Part shown: positions 42,201 to 52,371 of the stretch, piece by piece
How positions within the stretch are numbered: the first letter of the stretch is position 1
Layout of the letters: every line of letters begins with the position of its first letter
Made by a program: the position numbers and the translations under genes
From: Vibrio nitrifigilis
GTDB taxonomy: Bacteria; Pseudomonadota; Gammaproteobacteria; Enterobacterales; Vibrionaceae
Assembly (NCBI RefSeq): GCF_015686695.1
Contig: NZ_JADPMR010000001.1
Coordinates: 1,054,001-1,118,000, forward strand
DNA length: 64,000 nt
Direction: 5' to 3'
The notes under the pieces: generated by a model
The model's database searches: none
Seen by the model: the letters and a program-made list of their open reading frames with translations, nothing else
Told to the model about the DNA's origin: nothing

Positions 42201-42431
42201 CAATTACAACTTCCGTGAAAGAATTTTTTATAGTCAAAAAATAAATCGAACGGCCAAAACGGCAGAGGCACGCTCGATAATAGCCACTATAATTAATCCA
42301 TAATCATTACAGATTCAACCAATATCAAAAATCAGTTCGGTAATAGCTGGGTGACTTTAACCATAAATGAAGGGTGAAAGCCGCTTATATGAAGGCGAAA
42401 TAACATTTTCTTGTCTCCAAAGGTGACTGTT

Positions 42432-42641
42432 ATGGACAAAGATTTATTGGCACACAAACTCTATGTTGAGCGTGTGACCGCTTTGATGGGGGATAATCTG
42501 ATTGATTATCAAATTTTGGATCAAATGTGGGAGGCAAAAGCGTCACCAAGTGATGCCGCCAAAGCCATGCTGATGCAACAACAAGGTGATTCCAACTTTG
42601 AATGCCCAGCTTGGTTGAATCGTTATTTAACGAGAAAATAA
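42432..42641 (+). CDS. Small hypothetical protein, 69 aa
   Basis: ATG at 42432 with AAAGGTGA upstream at good spacing; a TTG start at 42411 is less likely. The sequence (MDKDLLAHKLYVERVTALMG, QMWEAKASPSDAAKAMLMQQ) is helical and acidic with no motif. It sits upstream of yoaA with about 140 bp between, and divergent from purU. Family not recognised. Confidence 0.6.
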   Translation: MDKDLLAHKLYVERVTALMGDNLIDYQILDQMWEAKASPSDAAKAMLMQQQGDSNFECPAWLNRYLTRK

Positions 42642-42780
42642 CGATTTTTCTACTTTCAATCGCCTTGGTTTAATATCAGTAGCAAAGTGAACTGTGTCGA
42701 CGCGCTTGTCATTACAAGTCGCGTCGATGACTGAAACCTGCCATAATTCCCGCCACAGATGATTCCAAACCTGACGTATA

Positions 42781-44709
42781 ATGATCGAAAAAACCTTTTC
42801 TGAGCAAGGCGCTTTGGGGCAAGCTATTCCGGGCTTTCAACCTCGCCAAGCACAAGTAGATATGGCGCAAGCCGTGTATAACGCCATCAAAACAGATGGT
42901 CAGTTAGTGGTTGAGGCTGGAACAGGCACAGGAAAAACCTTCGCCTATCTAGTACCAGCACTACTTAGTGGAAAAAAAATCATCATTAGTACTGGATCAA
43001 AAAATCTTCAAGAGCAGCTATTTCACCGAGACTTACCATTGATGAGCGGGGCGTTGGGCTTTCTGGGGAAGGTCGCGTTATTGAAAGGGCGTGCTAACTA
43101 TCTATGTTTAGACCGCCTTAGCCGACAGATGGTAGAAAGTCATACTAACGAAGCCGATCCCACACTGTTAACCCAGCTAGTTAAAGTTCGTTCTTGGTCA
43201 TCAGAGACCAAAACAGGTGATCTGGGCGAATGTGAAGCGCTTCCTGAAGACAGTATTATTATTCCGACCATTACATCAACAAACGATAATTGTTTGGGTA
43301 AAGAATGCCCGAGTTATCAAGATTGTTTTGTGTCTAAAGCGCGACGCAAAGCAATGGATGCGGATGTTGTTGTCGTGAACCACCACCTATTTTTAGCCGA
43401 TTTGGCGATAAAAGAGACAGGGTTTGGTGAGCTGATTCCTGAAGCCGATGTCTTTATCTTTGATGAAGCCCATCAGCTACCAGATATAGCCAGCCAATAT
43501 TTTGGTCAATCGTTGTCTAGCCGACAAATCCAAGATTTGGCCAAAGACATTGAAATTGGTTATCGCACTGAAGCGAAAGATATGCGTCAGTTGCAGAAAA
43601 TCGCTGCAAAGCTTCATCAAAGTGCGATGGATTTACGCATCGTACTAGGGGATTCCGGTTACCGAGGTAACTGGCGAGAGGCCATGGCATCGCCATCAAT
43701 TCAACGTGAAGTCGAACGTCTTCAAGAGGGGATCGATTTTGCGATTGAGGTATTGAAGCTTGCTTTGGGGCGCAGTCAGTTATTAGATACGGCATTTGAA
43801 CGGGCTAACTTAATTAAAGGGCGTTTAGATCGAGTATGCGATGTTTCCATCACCGGATATTCATACTGGTTTGACACCACGCCACGCCATTTTAGTTTGC
43901 ATATTACGCCACTTACTGTGGCTGATAAGTTTCATGAACAAATGGAAATGCATCCTGGCGCTTGGATTTTTACTTCCGCTACGTTAGCTGTGAATGACGA
44001 TTTTGGTCACTTTACCCAGCGATTAGGCTTAAAGCCGCAAGCTCAATTTTCGTTGCCAAGCCCTTTCGATTATCAGCATCAAGCCAAATTGTGTGTTCCT
44101 CGCTATTTACCTGAACCGAATAGCCCAGGATTAGCCGATAAACTCGTGCGTATGCTAGCGCCTGTGATTGAAGAGAATGGCGGTCGCTGCTTTTTTCTCT
44201 GCACGTCACATAGCATGATGCGGGAATTAGGAGAAAAGTTTCGCGAGCGTTTGGACTTACCTGTTCTTTTACAAGGTGAAACCAGTAAACAGAAAACGTT
44301 GGCAGAGTTTATGGAATTAGGCAATGCGTTGCTGGTGGCAACAGGTGCATTCTGGGAAGGGATTGATGTTAGAGGTGACGCCTTAAGCTGTGTTATCATT
44401 GACAAGCTTCCATTCACGGCTCCGGATGATCCTTTGCTAAAAGCACGCATTGAAGATTGCCGATTACGTGGCGGTGACCCTTTTGCTCAGGTGCAATTAC
44501 CTGAAGCGGTTATCACGCTTAAGCAAGGGGTTGGCCGACTCATTCGTGATAAAAATGACCGGGGAGCATTGATCATTTGTGATAACCGTCTGGTCACGCG
44601 CGATTATGGTGGGATATTTCTCGCCAGTTTACCGCCAATCCCAAGAACTCGGGATTTACAACTCGTGAAAGATTTTCTTCACCATTTATCTGAAACAGCA
44701 ATAAATTAG
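42781..44709 (+). CDS. yoaA: DinG-family DNA helicase YoaA
   Basis: 642-residue XPD-like SF2 helicase. Walker A VEAGTGTGKTFAYL, DEAH box FDEAHQLPDIA, and C-terminal motifs TGAFWEGIDVRGD and QGVGRLIRDKNDRG are present. Four iron-sulfur cluster cysteines are visible in NYLCLDRL, DNCLGKECPSYQDCF. In E. coli YoaA works with HolC in replication-fork repair. The gene is 8 bp upstream of tsaB and likely co-transcribed. Confidence 0.94.
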   Translation: MIEKTFSEQGALGQAIPGFQPRQAQVDMAQAVYNAIKTDGQLVVEAGTGTGKTFAYLVPALLSGKKIIISTGSKNLQEQLFHRDLPLMSGALGFLGKVALLKGRANYLCLDRLSRQMVESHTNEADPTLLTQLVKVRSWSSETKTGDLGECEALPEDSIIIPTITSTNDNCLGKECPSYQDCFVSKARRKAMDADVVVVNHHLFLADLAIKETGFGELIPEADVFIFDEAHQLPDIASQYFGQSLSSRQIQDLAKDIEIGYRTEAKDMRQLQKIAAKLHQSAMDLRIVLGDSGYRGNWREAMASPSIQREVERLQEGIDFAIEVLKLALGRSQLLDTAFERANLIKGRLDRVCDVSITGYSYWFDTTPRHFSLHITPLTVADKFHEQMEMHPGAWIFTSATLAVNDDFGHFTQRLGLKPQAQFSLPSPFDYQHQAKLCVPRYLPEPNSPGLADKLVRMLAPVIEENGGRCFFLCTSHSMMRELGEKFRERLDLPVLLQGETSKQKTLAEFMELGNALLVATGAFWEGIDVRGDALSCVIIDKLPFTAPDDPLLKARIEDCRLRGGDPFAQVQLPEAVITLKQGVGRLIRDKNDRGALIICDNRLVTRDYGGIFLASLPPIPRTRDLQLVKDFLHHLSETAIN

Positions 44710-44717
44710 AGAAATTA

Positions 44718-45419
44718 ATGAGCGCAAAAATTCTTGCCATCGATACCGCAACTGAGATGTGTTCTGTTGCGTTAATGGTGGGTGACACACTATATAGTCG
44801 CAATGAAATTGCCCCACGAGATCACACGAAGAAAATTCTTCCTATGGTCGATGAGGTGTTAAAAGAAGCGGGGATTTCCCTGCAAGACGTGGACGCTCTA
44901 GCATACGGGCAAGGCCCAGGTAGTTTTACCGGCGTACGTATAGGCATCGGGATTGCTCAAGGGTTAGCGTTAGGTGCAGATCTGCCCATGATCGGCATAT
45001 CCACATTAGCTGCCATAGCGCAAAATGCCTATCGTCAAACGGGAGCAACTCATGTTGCCACCGCGATTGATGCCCGTATGAGTGAAGTTTATTGGGCACA
45101 ATATCAACGTCAACAAGATGGTAGCTGGATCACAATTGGAGAGGAATGTGTCGTTCCACCGAGTGACTTAGTGGCACATTTAGGTCAGGATGAGTTCACT
45201 TGGGCTCAAGTAGGAACCGGCTGGCAAGCTTATGCACAGGATTTTGCTGAATTAGCGTTGAATCGTATTGAAACGCCCGTGTTATATCCTGAATCGCAGG
45301 ATATCGCTTTTCTTGCTAAATTTGAGTTAGAAAAAGGCAACACGGTTGCTGTTGAAGATTCTAGTCCGGTGTACTTGCGCGATACTGTGACATGGAAAAA
45401 GCTACCAGGGCGTGAATAA
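44718..45419 (+). CDS. tsaB: tRNA t6A biosynthesis protein TsaB
   Basis: 233 residues of the ASKHA-fold family. It partners TsaD and TsaE in making threonylcarbamoyladenosine at A37 of ANN-decoding tRNAs. Visible blocks are ILAIDTATEMCSVALM, YGQGPGSFTGVRIGIGIAQG and AIDARMSEVYWA. The gene closely follows yoaA, an order seen in many gammaproteobacteria (yoaA-tsaB-slp-fadD-rnd). Confidence 0.95.
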   Translation: MSAKILAIDTATEMCSVALMVGDTLYSRNEIAPRDHTKKILPMVDEVLKEAGISLQDVDALAYGQGPGSFTGVRIGIGIAQGLALGADLPMIGISTLAAIAQNAYRQTGATHVATAIDARMSEVYWAQYQRQQDGSWITIGEECVVPPSDLVAHLGQDEFTWAQVGTGWQAYAQDFAELALNRIETPVLYPESQDIAFLAKFELEKGNTVAVEDSSPVYLRDTVTWKKLPGRE

Positions 45420-45426
45420 TCTCACA

Positions 45427-45453
45427 GAGATGAGGTGAATCATGCCTCATCTC
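45427..45453 (+). terminator. Stem-loop after tsaB
   Basis: Perfect 9-bp stem GAGATGAGG / CCTCATCTC (45427-45435 / 45445-45453) without a T-run. It could attenuate rather than stop transcription into the next gene. Confidence 0.5.
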
Positions 45454-45469
45454 ATTGTTGAGGAATTGT

Positions 45470-45769
45470 ATGGTATCAATTAACGGTTTACCCCCATCCA
45501 TATCCGGTCCTAATCGAACGACGAAAAGTCGTAAAGGGCGCAAGGTTGATAATAGTGAAGGCGCTGATCATGCTCAGCCCTCAAAGGTAGCCAATGCCGT
45601 TTCGCAATCGATTCGACATGTCAAAGAAGCCGATATTCGCGGTGCTCAGCTCCATTATGATTTGCCAGAGGGGCGAGCGCGTTACGCGATGCAAGAGTAT
45701 TTAGATGTTATGAATCAGGCTAAACGGGAGGAGTTGGCGCAAATGCTGGGCGTTGATCTCTATATTTAA
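45470..45769 (+). CDS. Hypothetical protein, 99 aa
   Basis: ATG at 45470 preceded by GAGG (45460-45463) with a 6-nt spacer. The N-terminus is basic and disordered (SINGLPPSISGPNRTTKSRKG). The C-terminal half is helical (RARYAMQEYLDVMNQAKREELAQMLGVDLYI). It lies between tsaB and slp in what looks like one transcription unit. I do not recognise a named family; the Pro/Arg-rich head followed by a short helical tail suggests a small adaptor, which is speculation. Confidence 0.68.
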   Translation: MVSINGLPPSISGPNRTTKSRKGRKVDNSEGADHAQPSKVANAVSQSIRHVKEADIRGAQLHYDLPEGRARYAMQEYLDVMNQAKREELAQMLGVDLYI

Positions 45770-45798
45770 TCACCAGCAAATTCGATGAAAGGTGGCCG

Positions 45799-46356
45799 AT
45801 GAAAATAATAAAACTGCAATGGCTGATAGCCTTACTACCTTTTCTATTTTTAACTGGCTGTGTCTCGATGCCGCCTGAATTGGCAGGTCATCAAGAGGCA
45901 GTTATTACTGATTACCACGCATGGACGAGTCATTTAACAACGAACAGTGAAGTTCGCCTTGGCGGAGTAATCGCGGGAGTTTCCAATCTTGCCAATAAAA
46001 CACGTTTGGAAATCGTTAATCTCCCCATAGATAAAACAGGACGTCCGAATTTATCTGTTGAACCTAAAGGTCGATTTATTGCTTATGTCGATGGCTTCTT
46101 GGATCCGGTTAGCTATTCCAAAGGTCGATTAATTACCGTTATTGGTCAAACCATGACGGCAGAAAAAGGACATATTGGCGACTACAAGCAGACCTTTCCA
46201 GTAATGCGCGTAACTGGTGAACACTTATGGAAAGTGGAAGAGCGCGTGATTATGGACGATCTTGGCCCTAACTTTTATCGATGCCGGGGATTTTACTGTC
46301 GACACTTCGAAGATTCTTATTATAGTGAAGGTCGCGTCATCAAAACGGTAAAATAA
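45799..46356 (+). CDS. Slp-family outer-membrane lipoprotein
   Basis: 185 residues. Lipobox LTGC with C21 (FLFLTGCVSMPPEL) marks a lipoprotein signal; residues after +2 favour outer-membrane sorting. The body has the Slp signature (VRLGGVIAGVSNLANKTRLEIVNLPID, GRFIAYVDGFLDPVSYSKGRLITVIGQ). In E. coli Slp is starvation- and stationary-phase-inducible. AAAGGTGG precedes the ATG. The stop overlaps the next start (TAATG). Confidence 0.92.
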   Translation: MKIIKLQWLIALLPFLFLTGCVSMPPELAGHQEAVITDYHAWTSHLTTNSEVRLGGVIAGVSNLANKTRLEIVNLPIDKTGRPNLSVEPKGRFIAYVDGFLDPVSYSKGRLITVIGQTMTAEKGHIGDYKQTFPVMRVTGEHLWKVEERVIMDDLGPNFYRCRGFYCRHFEDSYYSEGRVIKTVK

Positions 46357-47267
46357 TGTTAGATGAAACAATAAGTTCAGAAAGTGTTTCTGCCGAAGAG
46401 AGCTTATTCTCTGAAACCACCTATGATCTTGCTGATGGTGAATTGAGCGCCGTTGAAATTGGCGATGCCCAAAGTGCAGAAACCACGATAGTGTTTCTCC
46501 ATGGATGGTTAGATAACGCAGCAAGTTTCTATTCTGTGATGGAAGCGTTTCATGCGCTTGCGCCACAATACCACCTGTGTGCCATTGATCTTCCGGGTCA
46601 TGGCATGTCATCAAATAAATTGGGTAGTAACTTCTATCTATTTCACGATTATATCGATGATATTTATCAGTTGATGCCTAATTTTTCGCCGAACAAACGT
46701 ATTTTGGTAGGACATTCACTTGGTGCATTAATCTCTGCTTGTTATAGTGCCGCCTTTCCTGAACAAGTCTCAGGATTAGTTCAGATTGAAGGATATGCCC
46801 CTTTGTCTGAAGCGCCAGAAGAATGTGTGACAAGATTGCGAGAAGGTGTCATTAGTCGTCATCAATATCGCAGTGTTCCAGCCCGTGGCTATGACTGTGT
46901 AAAAACGGCTGTTCGCCATCGCGCCCAAGTCAATAAAATTGCGCCAGCTTTGATATCGCCAGTGATTGAACGAGGTATCAAACAAGTCGGTGATTTATGG
47001 TATTGGCGCAGTGACGGTAAGCTGAAGTGCGATGCGTTGTATCGTTTAAGCCCAATGCATGCCAAACAAATTATGGAGCAGGTCACTTGTCCACAACGGG
47101 TTATTATTGGTGATGAAGGTTTTCCGTATTTACCACAACAATGCAGAGAGTTGACGGAAAATCCACCGGAAGTCTTTACCATTGAAGGTGGACACCATTG
47201 CCATTTAGAACAACCTGAACAGGTAGCGGAACTTATTCTAGGCTTGGTTAATCAAACACAACAGTAG
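46356..47267 (+). CDS. Alpha/beta hydrolase
   Basis: 303 residues of the MhpC-type alpha/beta-hydrolase fold. The oxyanion strand and loop are VFLHGWLDNAASF, the nucleophile elbow is VGHSLGALISACYS, and a C-terminal histidine lies in EGGHHCHLEQPEQVAELI, giving a Ser-Asp-His triad. The substrate is unknown. It overlaps slp by one base and precedes fadD, which suggests but does not prove a link to acyl or ester metabolism. Confidence 0.88.
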   Translation: MLDETISSESVSAEESLFSETTYDLADGELSAVEIGDAQSAETTIVFLHGWLDNAASFYSVMEAFHALAPQYHLCAIDLPGHGMSSNKLGSNFYLFHDYIDDIYQLMPNFSPNKRILVGHSLGALISACYSAAFPEQVSGLVQIEGYAPLSEAPEECVTRLREGVISRHQYRSVPARGYDCVKTAVRHRAQVNKIAPALISPVIERGIKQVGDLWYWRSDGKLKCDALYRLSPMHAKQIMEQVTCPQRVIIGDEGFPYLPQQCRELTENPPEVFTIEGGHHCHLEQPEQVAELILGLVNQTQQ

Positions 47268-47411
47268 TAGTGGTTTGAGTTCAAGTTATCCAAATGACGT
47301 CCAGAGTTGATCGGACGTTGTTTGGACATGCTACTCAGACCCATTGAACTGACTGGAAGATATTGCTGTTCATTCAGCATTACGGTGAGTTCAATAATGA
47401 GGAGTATGACA

Positions 47412-49100
47412 GTGGATAAACCTTGGCTTTCACGTTACCCAGATGATGTACCTGAAACCATCGATCCCGATCAGTATCAGTCATTAGTTGAGCTGTTTGA
47501 ACGTTCTGTTCGACAATTTTCTGACCAAGCTGCCTTTATTAATATGGGCACTGTCATGACATTTCGTAAGTTAGAAGAACGCAGTCGAGCGTTCGCCGCT
47601 TACTTACAAAATGAGCTTAAGTTAAAAAAGGGTGACCGAGTCGCCTTAATGATGCCCAATTTATTGCAGTATCCCGTGGCGCTATTTGGTATTTTGCGAG
47701 CAGGGCTAGTTGTGGTAAATGTCAACCCGCTATATACCCCTCGCGAGTTAGAGCATCAACTTAGGGACGCGGATATTGAAACCATCGTTATTGTTTCAAA
47801 CTTTGCTAGCACACTTGAATCTATCGTTAAAAACACCCCAGTCAAACACGTCATTCTAACCAGCCTTGGGCAGATGTTACCTCGCGCCAGAGGAACCATG
47901 GTTGATTTCGTGGTGAAATACGTCAAACGGTTGGTGCCTAAATATCATCTTCCTGGCGCGATTTCGATGCGCCAAGCAATCCGTAAAGGTCGTCGCCTAC
48001 AATATGTAAAGCCATATCTAGAAGGTGAGGATGTCGCATTTTTGCAGTATACCGGTGGAACGACAGGTGTCGCAAAAGGCGCCGTTCTAACTCACCGAAA
48101 TATGGTGGCGAACGTGCTGCAGGCTAAAGGTGCTTATGGGCCGGTATTAAGAGAAGGTCGAGAGCTGGTGGTTACGGCTTTACCGCTTTACCATGTTTTT
48201 GCTTTATCTGTGAACTGCTTACTTTTTATTGAGATGGGTGGTGCAAACTTACTAATTACTAATCCGCGGGATATCCCTGGATTTGTAAAAGAGTTAGAAA
48301 AGCATGATGTTACGGCGATAACTGGGGTAAATACTCTGTTTAATGCTTTGGTCTCTAACGAAGATTTTCATACCCTAGATTTTGGTCATCTCAAATTGTC
48401 TGTGGGTGGCGGTATGGCTGTGCAGCGCGCCGTTGCCGAAAAATGGAAGAAAATCACGGGGACACATTTACTCGAAGGGTACGGACTCACGGAGTGTTCA
48501 CCTCTTGTTGCGGGCAACCCTTATGATTTGACGGATTATTCCGGAGCCATTGGGTTACCCGTGCCTTCAACAGAAGCTCGGATTGTGGATGAAGAGGGTA
48601 ATGTGCTGGGATCTGACGGCGTCGGTGAATTGCAGGTCCGAGGTCCACAGGTGATGAAAGGATACTGGGCGCGACCAGATGCAACACGCGAAGTAATGAC
48701 AGAAGATGGTTGGCTTTCCACTGGCGATATTGTTCGGTTTGATGAGCTGGGGATGCTCTATATCGTCGATCGAAAAAAGGACATGATATTAGTGTCTGGC
48801 TTTAATGTTTATCCTAATGAGATTGAAGATGTTGTTGCGCTGCATGACAAAGTTCTGGAAGTGGCCGCTATTGGTCAGACCCATGAAGTGTCTGGTGAGG
48901 TGGTGAAATTATTCGTGGTTGCGCGTGATCCTAGTGTCACAAAAGATGAGCTTATTGCACATTGTCGCCAATATTTGACTGGCTATAAAATCCCGAAAGT
49001 GATCGAATTTCGCGATGAGTTACCAAAGAGTAATGTTGGTAAAATTTTACGTCGAGTTCTACGTGAAGAAAATGAAGCGAATATGAAAAATAAATCGTAG
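47412..49100 (+). CDS. fadD: Long-chain acyl-CoA synthetase FadD
   Basis: 562 residues if begun at the GTG at 47412, which follows AGGAG (47400-47404) by 7 nt and gives the E. coli-like N-terminus (MDKPWLSRYP); ATGs at 47397 and 47406 sit inside or too near that ribosome-binding site. It activates fatty acids to acyl-CoA with ATP. The AMP-binding signature YTGGTTGVAKGA, GYGLTECSPL and the FACS motif STGDIVRFDELGMLYIVDRK are present, with the catalytic lysine in SNVGKILRR. Peripheral inner-membrane enzyme; a strong terminator follows. Confidence 0.96.
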   Translation: MDKPWLSRYPDDVPETIDPDQYQSLVELFERSVRQFSDQAAFINMGTVMTFRKLEERSRAFAAYLQNELKLKKGDRVALMMPNLLQYPVALFGILRAGLVVVNVNPLYTPRELEHQLRDADIETIVIVSNFASTLESIVKNTPVKHVILTSLGQMLPRARGTMVDFVVKYVKRLVPKYHLPGAISMRQAIRKGRRLQYVKPYLEGEDVAFLQYTGGTTGVAKGAVLTHRNMVANVLQAKGAYGPVLREGRELVVTALPLYHVFALSVNCLLFIEMGGANLLITNPRDIPGFVKELEKHDVTAITGVNTLFNALVSNEDFHTLDFGHLKLSVGGGMAVQRAVAEKWKKITGTHLLEGYGLTECSPLVAGNPYDLTDYSGAIGLPVPSTEARIVDEEGNVLGSDGVGELQVRGPQVMKGYWARPDATREVMTEDGWLSTGDIVRFDELGMLYIVDRKKDMILVSGFNVYPNEIEDVVALHDKVLEVAAIGQTHEVSGEVVKLFVVARDPSVTKDELIAHCRQYLTGYKIPKVIEFRDELPKSNVGKILRRVLREENEANMKNKS

Positions 49101-49180
49101 AGGCTCTCTTTGACTTAGTTGTGCTGTAAATCCGTTATTTAGGTGCGGTGTGACACGTCAATGAAGTGAAATAATGTTAC

Positions 49181-49210
49181 AATGCCGACAGTCAACGTCG
49201 GCATTTTTAT
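49181..49210 (+). terminator. Terminator of fadD
   Basis: Perfect 9-bp stem AATGCCGAC / GTCGGCATT (49181-49189 / 49197-49205) followed by TTTAT. Confidence 0.9.
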
Positions 49211-49255
49211 TGGTCGTTAATTTGCCGCTAATCTAAAGTAAAAAGTGAGCCTTGT

Positions 49256-50380
49256 GTGAAATATCAGATTATTACTACTTTTAGCGAACTGGAACAGGTG
49301 TGCCAAGCTGCACGTCAAACAGATGTGGTTATGCTGGATACAGAGTTTGTCCGCACTCGCACCTTTTACCCACAGCTAGGTCTGATTCAGCTTTATGATG
49401 GACAGCAAGTCTCTCTGGTCGATCCACTTGCACTAGAAGACATGACCCCTTTCGTACAGTTATTGAAAGATGTCAGTGTCGTCAAGGTATTGCATGCTTG
49501 TGGTGAAGATATTGAAGTGTTCTATAACGAGTTTGATTGTGTACCTACACCTATGGTTGATAGCCAAATTATGGCGGCGTTTATTGGTTATGGGTTATCC
49601 ACTGGTTTTGCCGCATTGGTGAAAGAAATTGTTGATATTGAACTCGATAAAAGTGAATCACGTACCGATTGGTTAGCACGCCCGTTGACGGAGAAGCAGT
49701 TAGAATACGCGGCAGCAGATGTTTTCTATCTACTGCCTATCTACGAGCAATTGCAAGCGAAAGTCTCGGCAGCGGGGTGGTGGCAAGCCGCTCAGCAAGA
49801 GTCTCAATTACAATGTGAAAAGCGGACATTACAAATTGATCCAGACCAAGCCTACCTCAATATCAAAGGTGCATGGCAACTCACACCACAGGAATTAGCC
49901 TTATTGAAACCACTAGCGACTTGGCGATATCAAGAAGCGGTGAAACGTAATCTAGCGTTGAATTTTGTGATTCGTGAAAATGAGCTTTTATCGATTGCTA
50001 GAGCGATGCCTCTGAGTGCAAAAGAGATGGAAATGGCGGGCGTGGACAGACACGCAATTCGTCGCCATAGCAGTAAAATTATTGCGATGGTAAAAGCCGC
50101 TCAGCTTGTCGACGAAGAAGATTATCCAGAAGTCATCGTACCGTTGATGGATTATCCAGGTTACAAGCAACTATTTAAGCAGTTAAAAGACTTAGTGAAA
50201 GTCGCTGCGGAAAAACAAGGTCTAGCCACTGAGTTTATTGCGTCAAAAAAACAGTTAAACCAGTTTCTTACTTGGGTATGGAAAAAAGACCGCGATCCTG
50301 TCGAGTTACCCGATGTGATGCAAGGATGGCGACTTGACGTTATCGGTAATAAACTCAATGAAAAGTTAGCAAATAATTAA
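49256..50380 (+). CDS. rnd: Ribonuclease D
   Basis: 374 residues, GTG start. 3'-5' exoribonuclease for tRNA and stable-RNA maturation. The DEDDy residues are visible: D-E in VMLDTEFVRTRTF, D in HACGEDIEVFYN, and Y/D in EYAAADVFYLLP. Two HRDC-like domains follow (WRYQEAVKRNLALNFVIREN; the second near the C-terminus). It lies immediately downstream of fadD as in E. coli. Confidence 0.96.
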   Translation: MKYQIITTFSELEQVCQAARQTDVVMLDTEFVRTRTFYPQLGLIQLYDGQQVSLVDPLALEDMTPFVQLLKDVSVVKVLHACGEDIEVFYNEFDCVPTPMVDSQIMAAFIGYGLSTGFAALVKEIVDIELDKSESRTDWLARPLTEKQLEYAAADVFYLLPIYEQLQAKVSAAGWWQAAQQESQLQCEKRTLQIDPDQAYLNIKGAWQLTPQELALLKPLATWRYQEAVKRNLALNFVIRENELLSIARAMPLSAKEMEMAGVDRHAIRRHSSKIIAMVKAAQLVDEEDYPEVIVPLMDYPGYKQLFKQLKDLVKVAAEKQGLATEFIASKKQLNQFLTWVWKKDRDPVELPDVMQGWRLDVIGNKLNEKLANN

Positions 50381-50461
50381 AATATAGCCGCCTATCAGGC
50401 GGTTATTGTTATTTTAAAGCGAGGAGACTCGCTGTTTTATGGAAAAAGAAGAAGGATTGTC

Positions 50462-52309
50462 ATGTCAGCGACCGAATTTCTAAACGATCTTAATCAGCGT
50501 TACCTTCATATCCACCGTGTAAAAGAAGACTTCTTCTGGGAAACTTACATGGGGATCAGTGATGATCATGAAGGTTCAGCTAAAGCTCAGACTGAGTGGA
50601 CTAAATTCATCAGTTCAGCCGCTCAAATTACCGCAGTAAAAGAGCAGCTAGAAGCGGCAAAATCCATTACGGACGAACAAGAGAAGCAGCAAACCATTAC
50701 GGGTCTTACTGGCTGGCTAGAAATGTTTCAGGCCCATGCGATTGAATCTTCAGAAGCACAAGCGCTTAAAGATGAACTGATTCAGTTTGAAGCCGATCTG
50801 TTCGAGAAGAAAAAAAACTACGTGATGACATACCAAGATGAAAACGGTGAATCGGTAGAAGCCTCGTTAGTGACTCTTGGCTCAACGGTTCGTACCAGTG
50901 ATCATGAGTCAGTACGTCAAAGTGCTCATCAGGCTTTGCTTGGCCTAGAGCAGTGGGCATTAAATAACGGCTTTATCGAATTGATAAAATTGCGTAACCG
51001 TTTTGCTCGTCACTTAGGTTTCGCGAACTTCTTTGATTATTCGGTGAAGAAAGGCGAAAAAATGTCGAGTGATGAGTTATTTACCATCCTTGATGATTTT
51101 GAGCAGCGCACTCGTGATGCCCATCTAAATAGCTTAAAACAGTTGGCTGATGAGAAGGGTGAGCAGTCACTGCGTGGGCATAACTTTATCTTCTCTTTCG
51201 CTGGCGATGTAATGCGAGAGTTGGATCCTTATGTCCCTTTTTCTAAATCATTGCGTCGTTGGGTCGAGTCATTTGGTCGTTTGAATATCGATTATTCTGG
51301 TGCAGAATTAACACTTGATCTCTTAGATCGTAAAGGAAAATATCCGAATGGCTTTTGCCATGGGCCTATTCCATCGTTTTATGATCAAAACAAGTGGGTC
51401 GCGGCGAAAGTCAACTTCACAAGTAACGCCAAACCAGACCAAATTGGCAGTGGTTACGATGGTATTAACACCTTGTTCCATGAAGGTGGCCACGCGGCGC
51501 ATTTTGCCAATGTAAAAATGAACGCGCCATGTTTCTCGCAAGAGTTTGCACCAACGTCCATGGCATACGCAGAGACACAATCGATGTTCTGCGATAGCTT
51601 GTTAACTGATGTCGATTGGCTTAAAACCTATGCGCTTGATAAAGAAGGAAAGGCGGTTCCTGATAGCGTGATTCAAGCGATGATTAATAGCCGCCAACCC
51701 TTTAAAGCCTACGAAGAGCGCAGTATTTTAGTGGTGCCTTATTTCGAACGCGCTCTGTATCAACTCTCTGATGATGAATTAACACCAGAGCGTGCGACAG
51801 AACTTGCTCGTGAATGTGAACAAAAGATTCTTGGTTTAGCGTGTAGTCCACGACCACTTATGGCAATTCCTCACTTATTGTCTGACGAGTCAGCATGCGC
51901 TTATCACGGTTATCTGTTGGCTCATATGGCTGTATATCAAACGCGCGCTTACTTCCTGGATAAATTTGGCTACCTGACTGATAATCCAAATATCGGGCCT
52001 CTTTTGGCGCAACATTACTGGAATAAAGGTAACTCTCAATCGCACAATGAGACGATTATATCTCTGACTGGTGAAGGGTTTAATGCCAAATATTTAGCGG
52101 ATATCTGCAATTTATCGCCAGAACAAGCTTGGCAACAACAGCAAGAAAAAATTGCTCAGTTAGCGGAGCGAGAACAGGTTAAGCCTGAGTCTCTCAATGC
52201 CACGATTCGTGTGGTTGATGGGGCGAAAGAGCTGGCGAGTAATACGGAATCTGACCAAGTATTGTGTGAGCAGTTTGAACAGTACATTGCTGACAATTAC
52301 GGCTGTTAA
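50462..52309 (+). CDS. M3-family zinc metallopeptidase
   Basis: 615-residue cytosolic-looking oligopeptidase. The zinc site is HEGGH in FHEGGHAAHFANV, with the third ligand glutamate about 35 residues later in AYAETQSMFCDSLL. The N-terminal two thirds are helical, as in oligopeptidase F/thimet types. No signal peptide. AAGGA precedes the ATG. The exact M3 subfamily and substrate are not clear from sequence. Confidence 0.88.
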   Translation: MSATEFLNDLNQRYLHIHRVKEDFFWETYMGISDDHEGSAKAQTEWTKFISSAAQITAVKEQLEAAKSITDEQEKQQTITGLTGWLEMFQAHAIESSEAQALKDELIQFEADLFEKKKNYVMTYQDENGESVEASLVTLGSTVRTSDHESVRQSAHQALLGLEQWALNNGFIELIKLRNRFARHLGFANFFDYSVKKGEKMSSDELFTILDDFEQRTRDAHLNSLKQLADEKGEQSLRGHNFIFSFAGDVMRELDPYVPFSKSLRRWVESFGRLNIDYSGAELTLDLLDRKGKYPNGFCHGPIPSFYDQNKWVAAKVNFTSNAKPDQIGSGYDGINTLFHEGGHAAHFANVKMNAPCFSQEFAPTSMAYAETQSMFCDSLLTDVDWLKTYALDKEGKAVPDSVIQAMINSRQPFKAYEERSILVVPYFERALYQLSDDELTPERATELARECEQKILGLACSPRPLMAIPHLLSDESACAYHGYLLAHMAVYQTRAYFLDKFGYLTDNPNIGPLLAQHYWNKGNSQSHNETIISLTGEGFNAKYLADICNLSPEQAWQQQQEKIAQLAEREQVKPESLNATIRVVDGAKELASNTESDQVLCEQFEQYIADNYGC

Positions 52310-52323
52310 TACTTTAGGTAAAA

Positions 52324-52352
52324 AAAGCCGTTACTTAGGTAACGGCTTTAAT
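52324..52352. terminator. Bidirectional terminator between the M3 peptidase and minE
   Basis: Perfect 11-bp stem AAAGCCGTTAC / GTAACGGCTTT (52324-52334 / 52339-52349), A-run on one side and T-containing tail on the other. Confidence 0.85.
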
Positions 52353-52371
52353 TTCAGGAATGACAATTTAA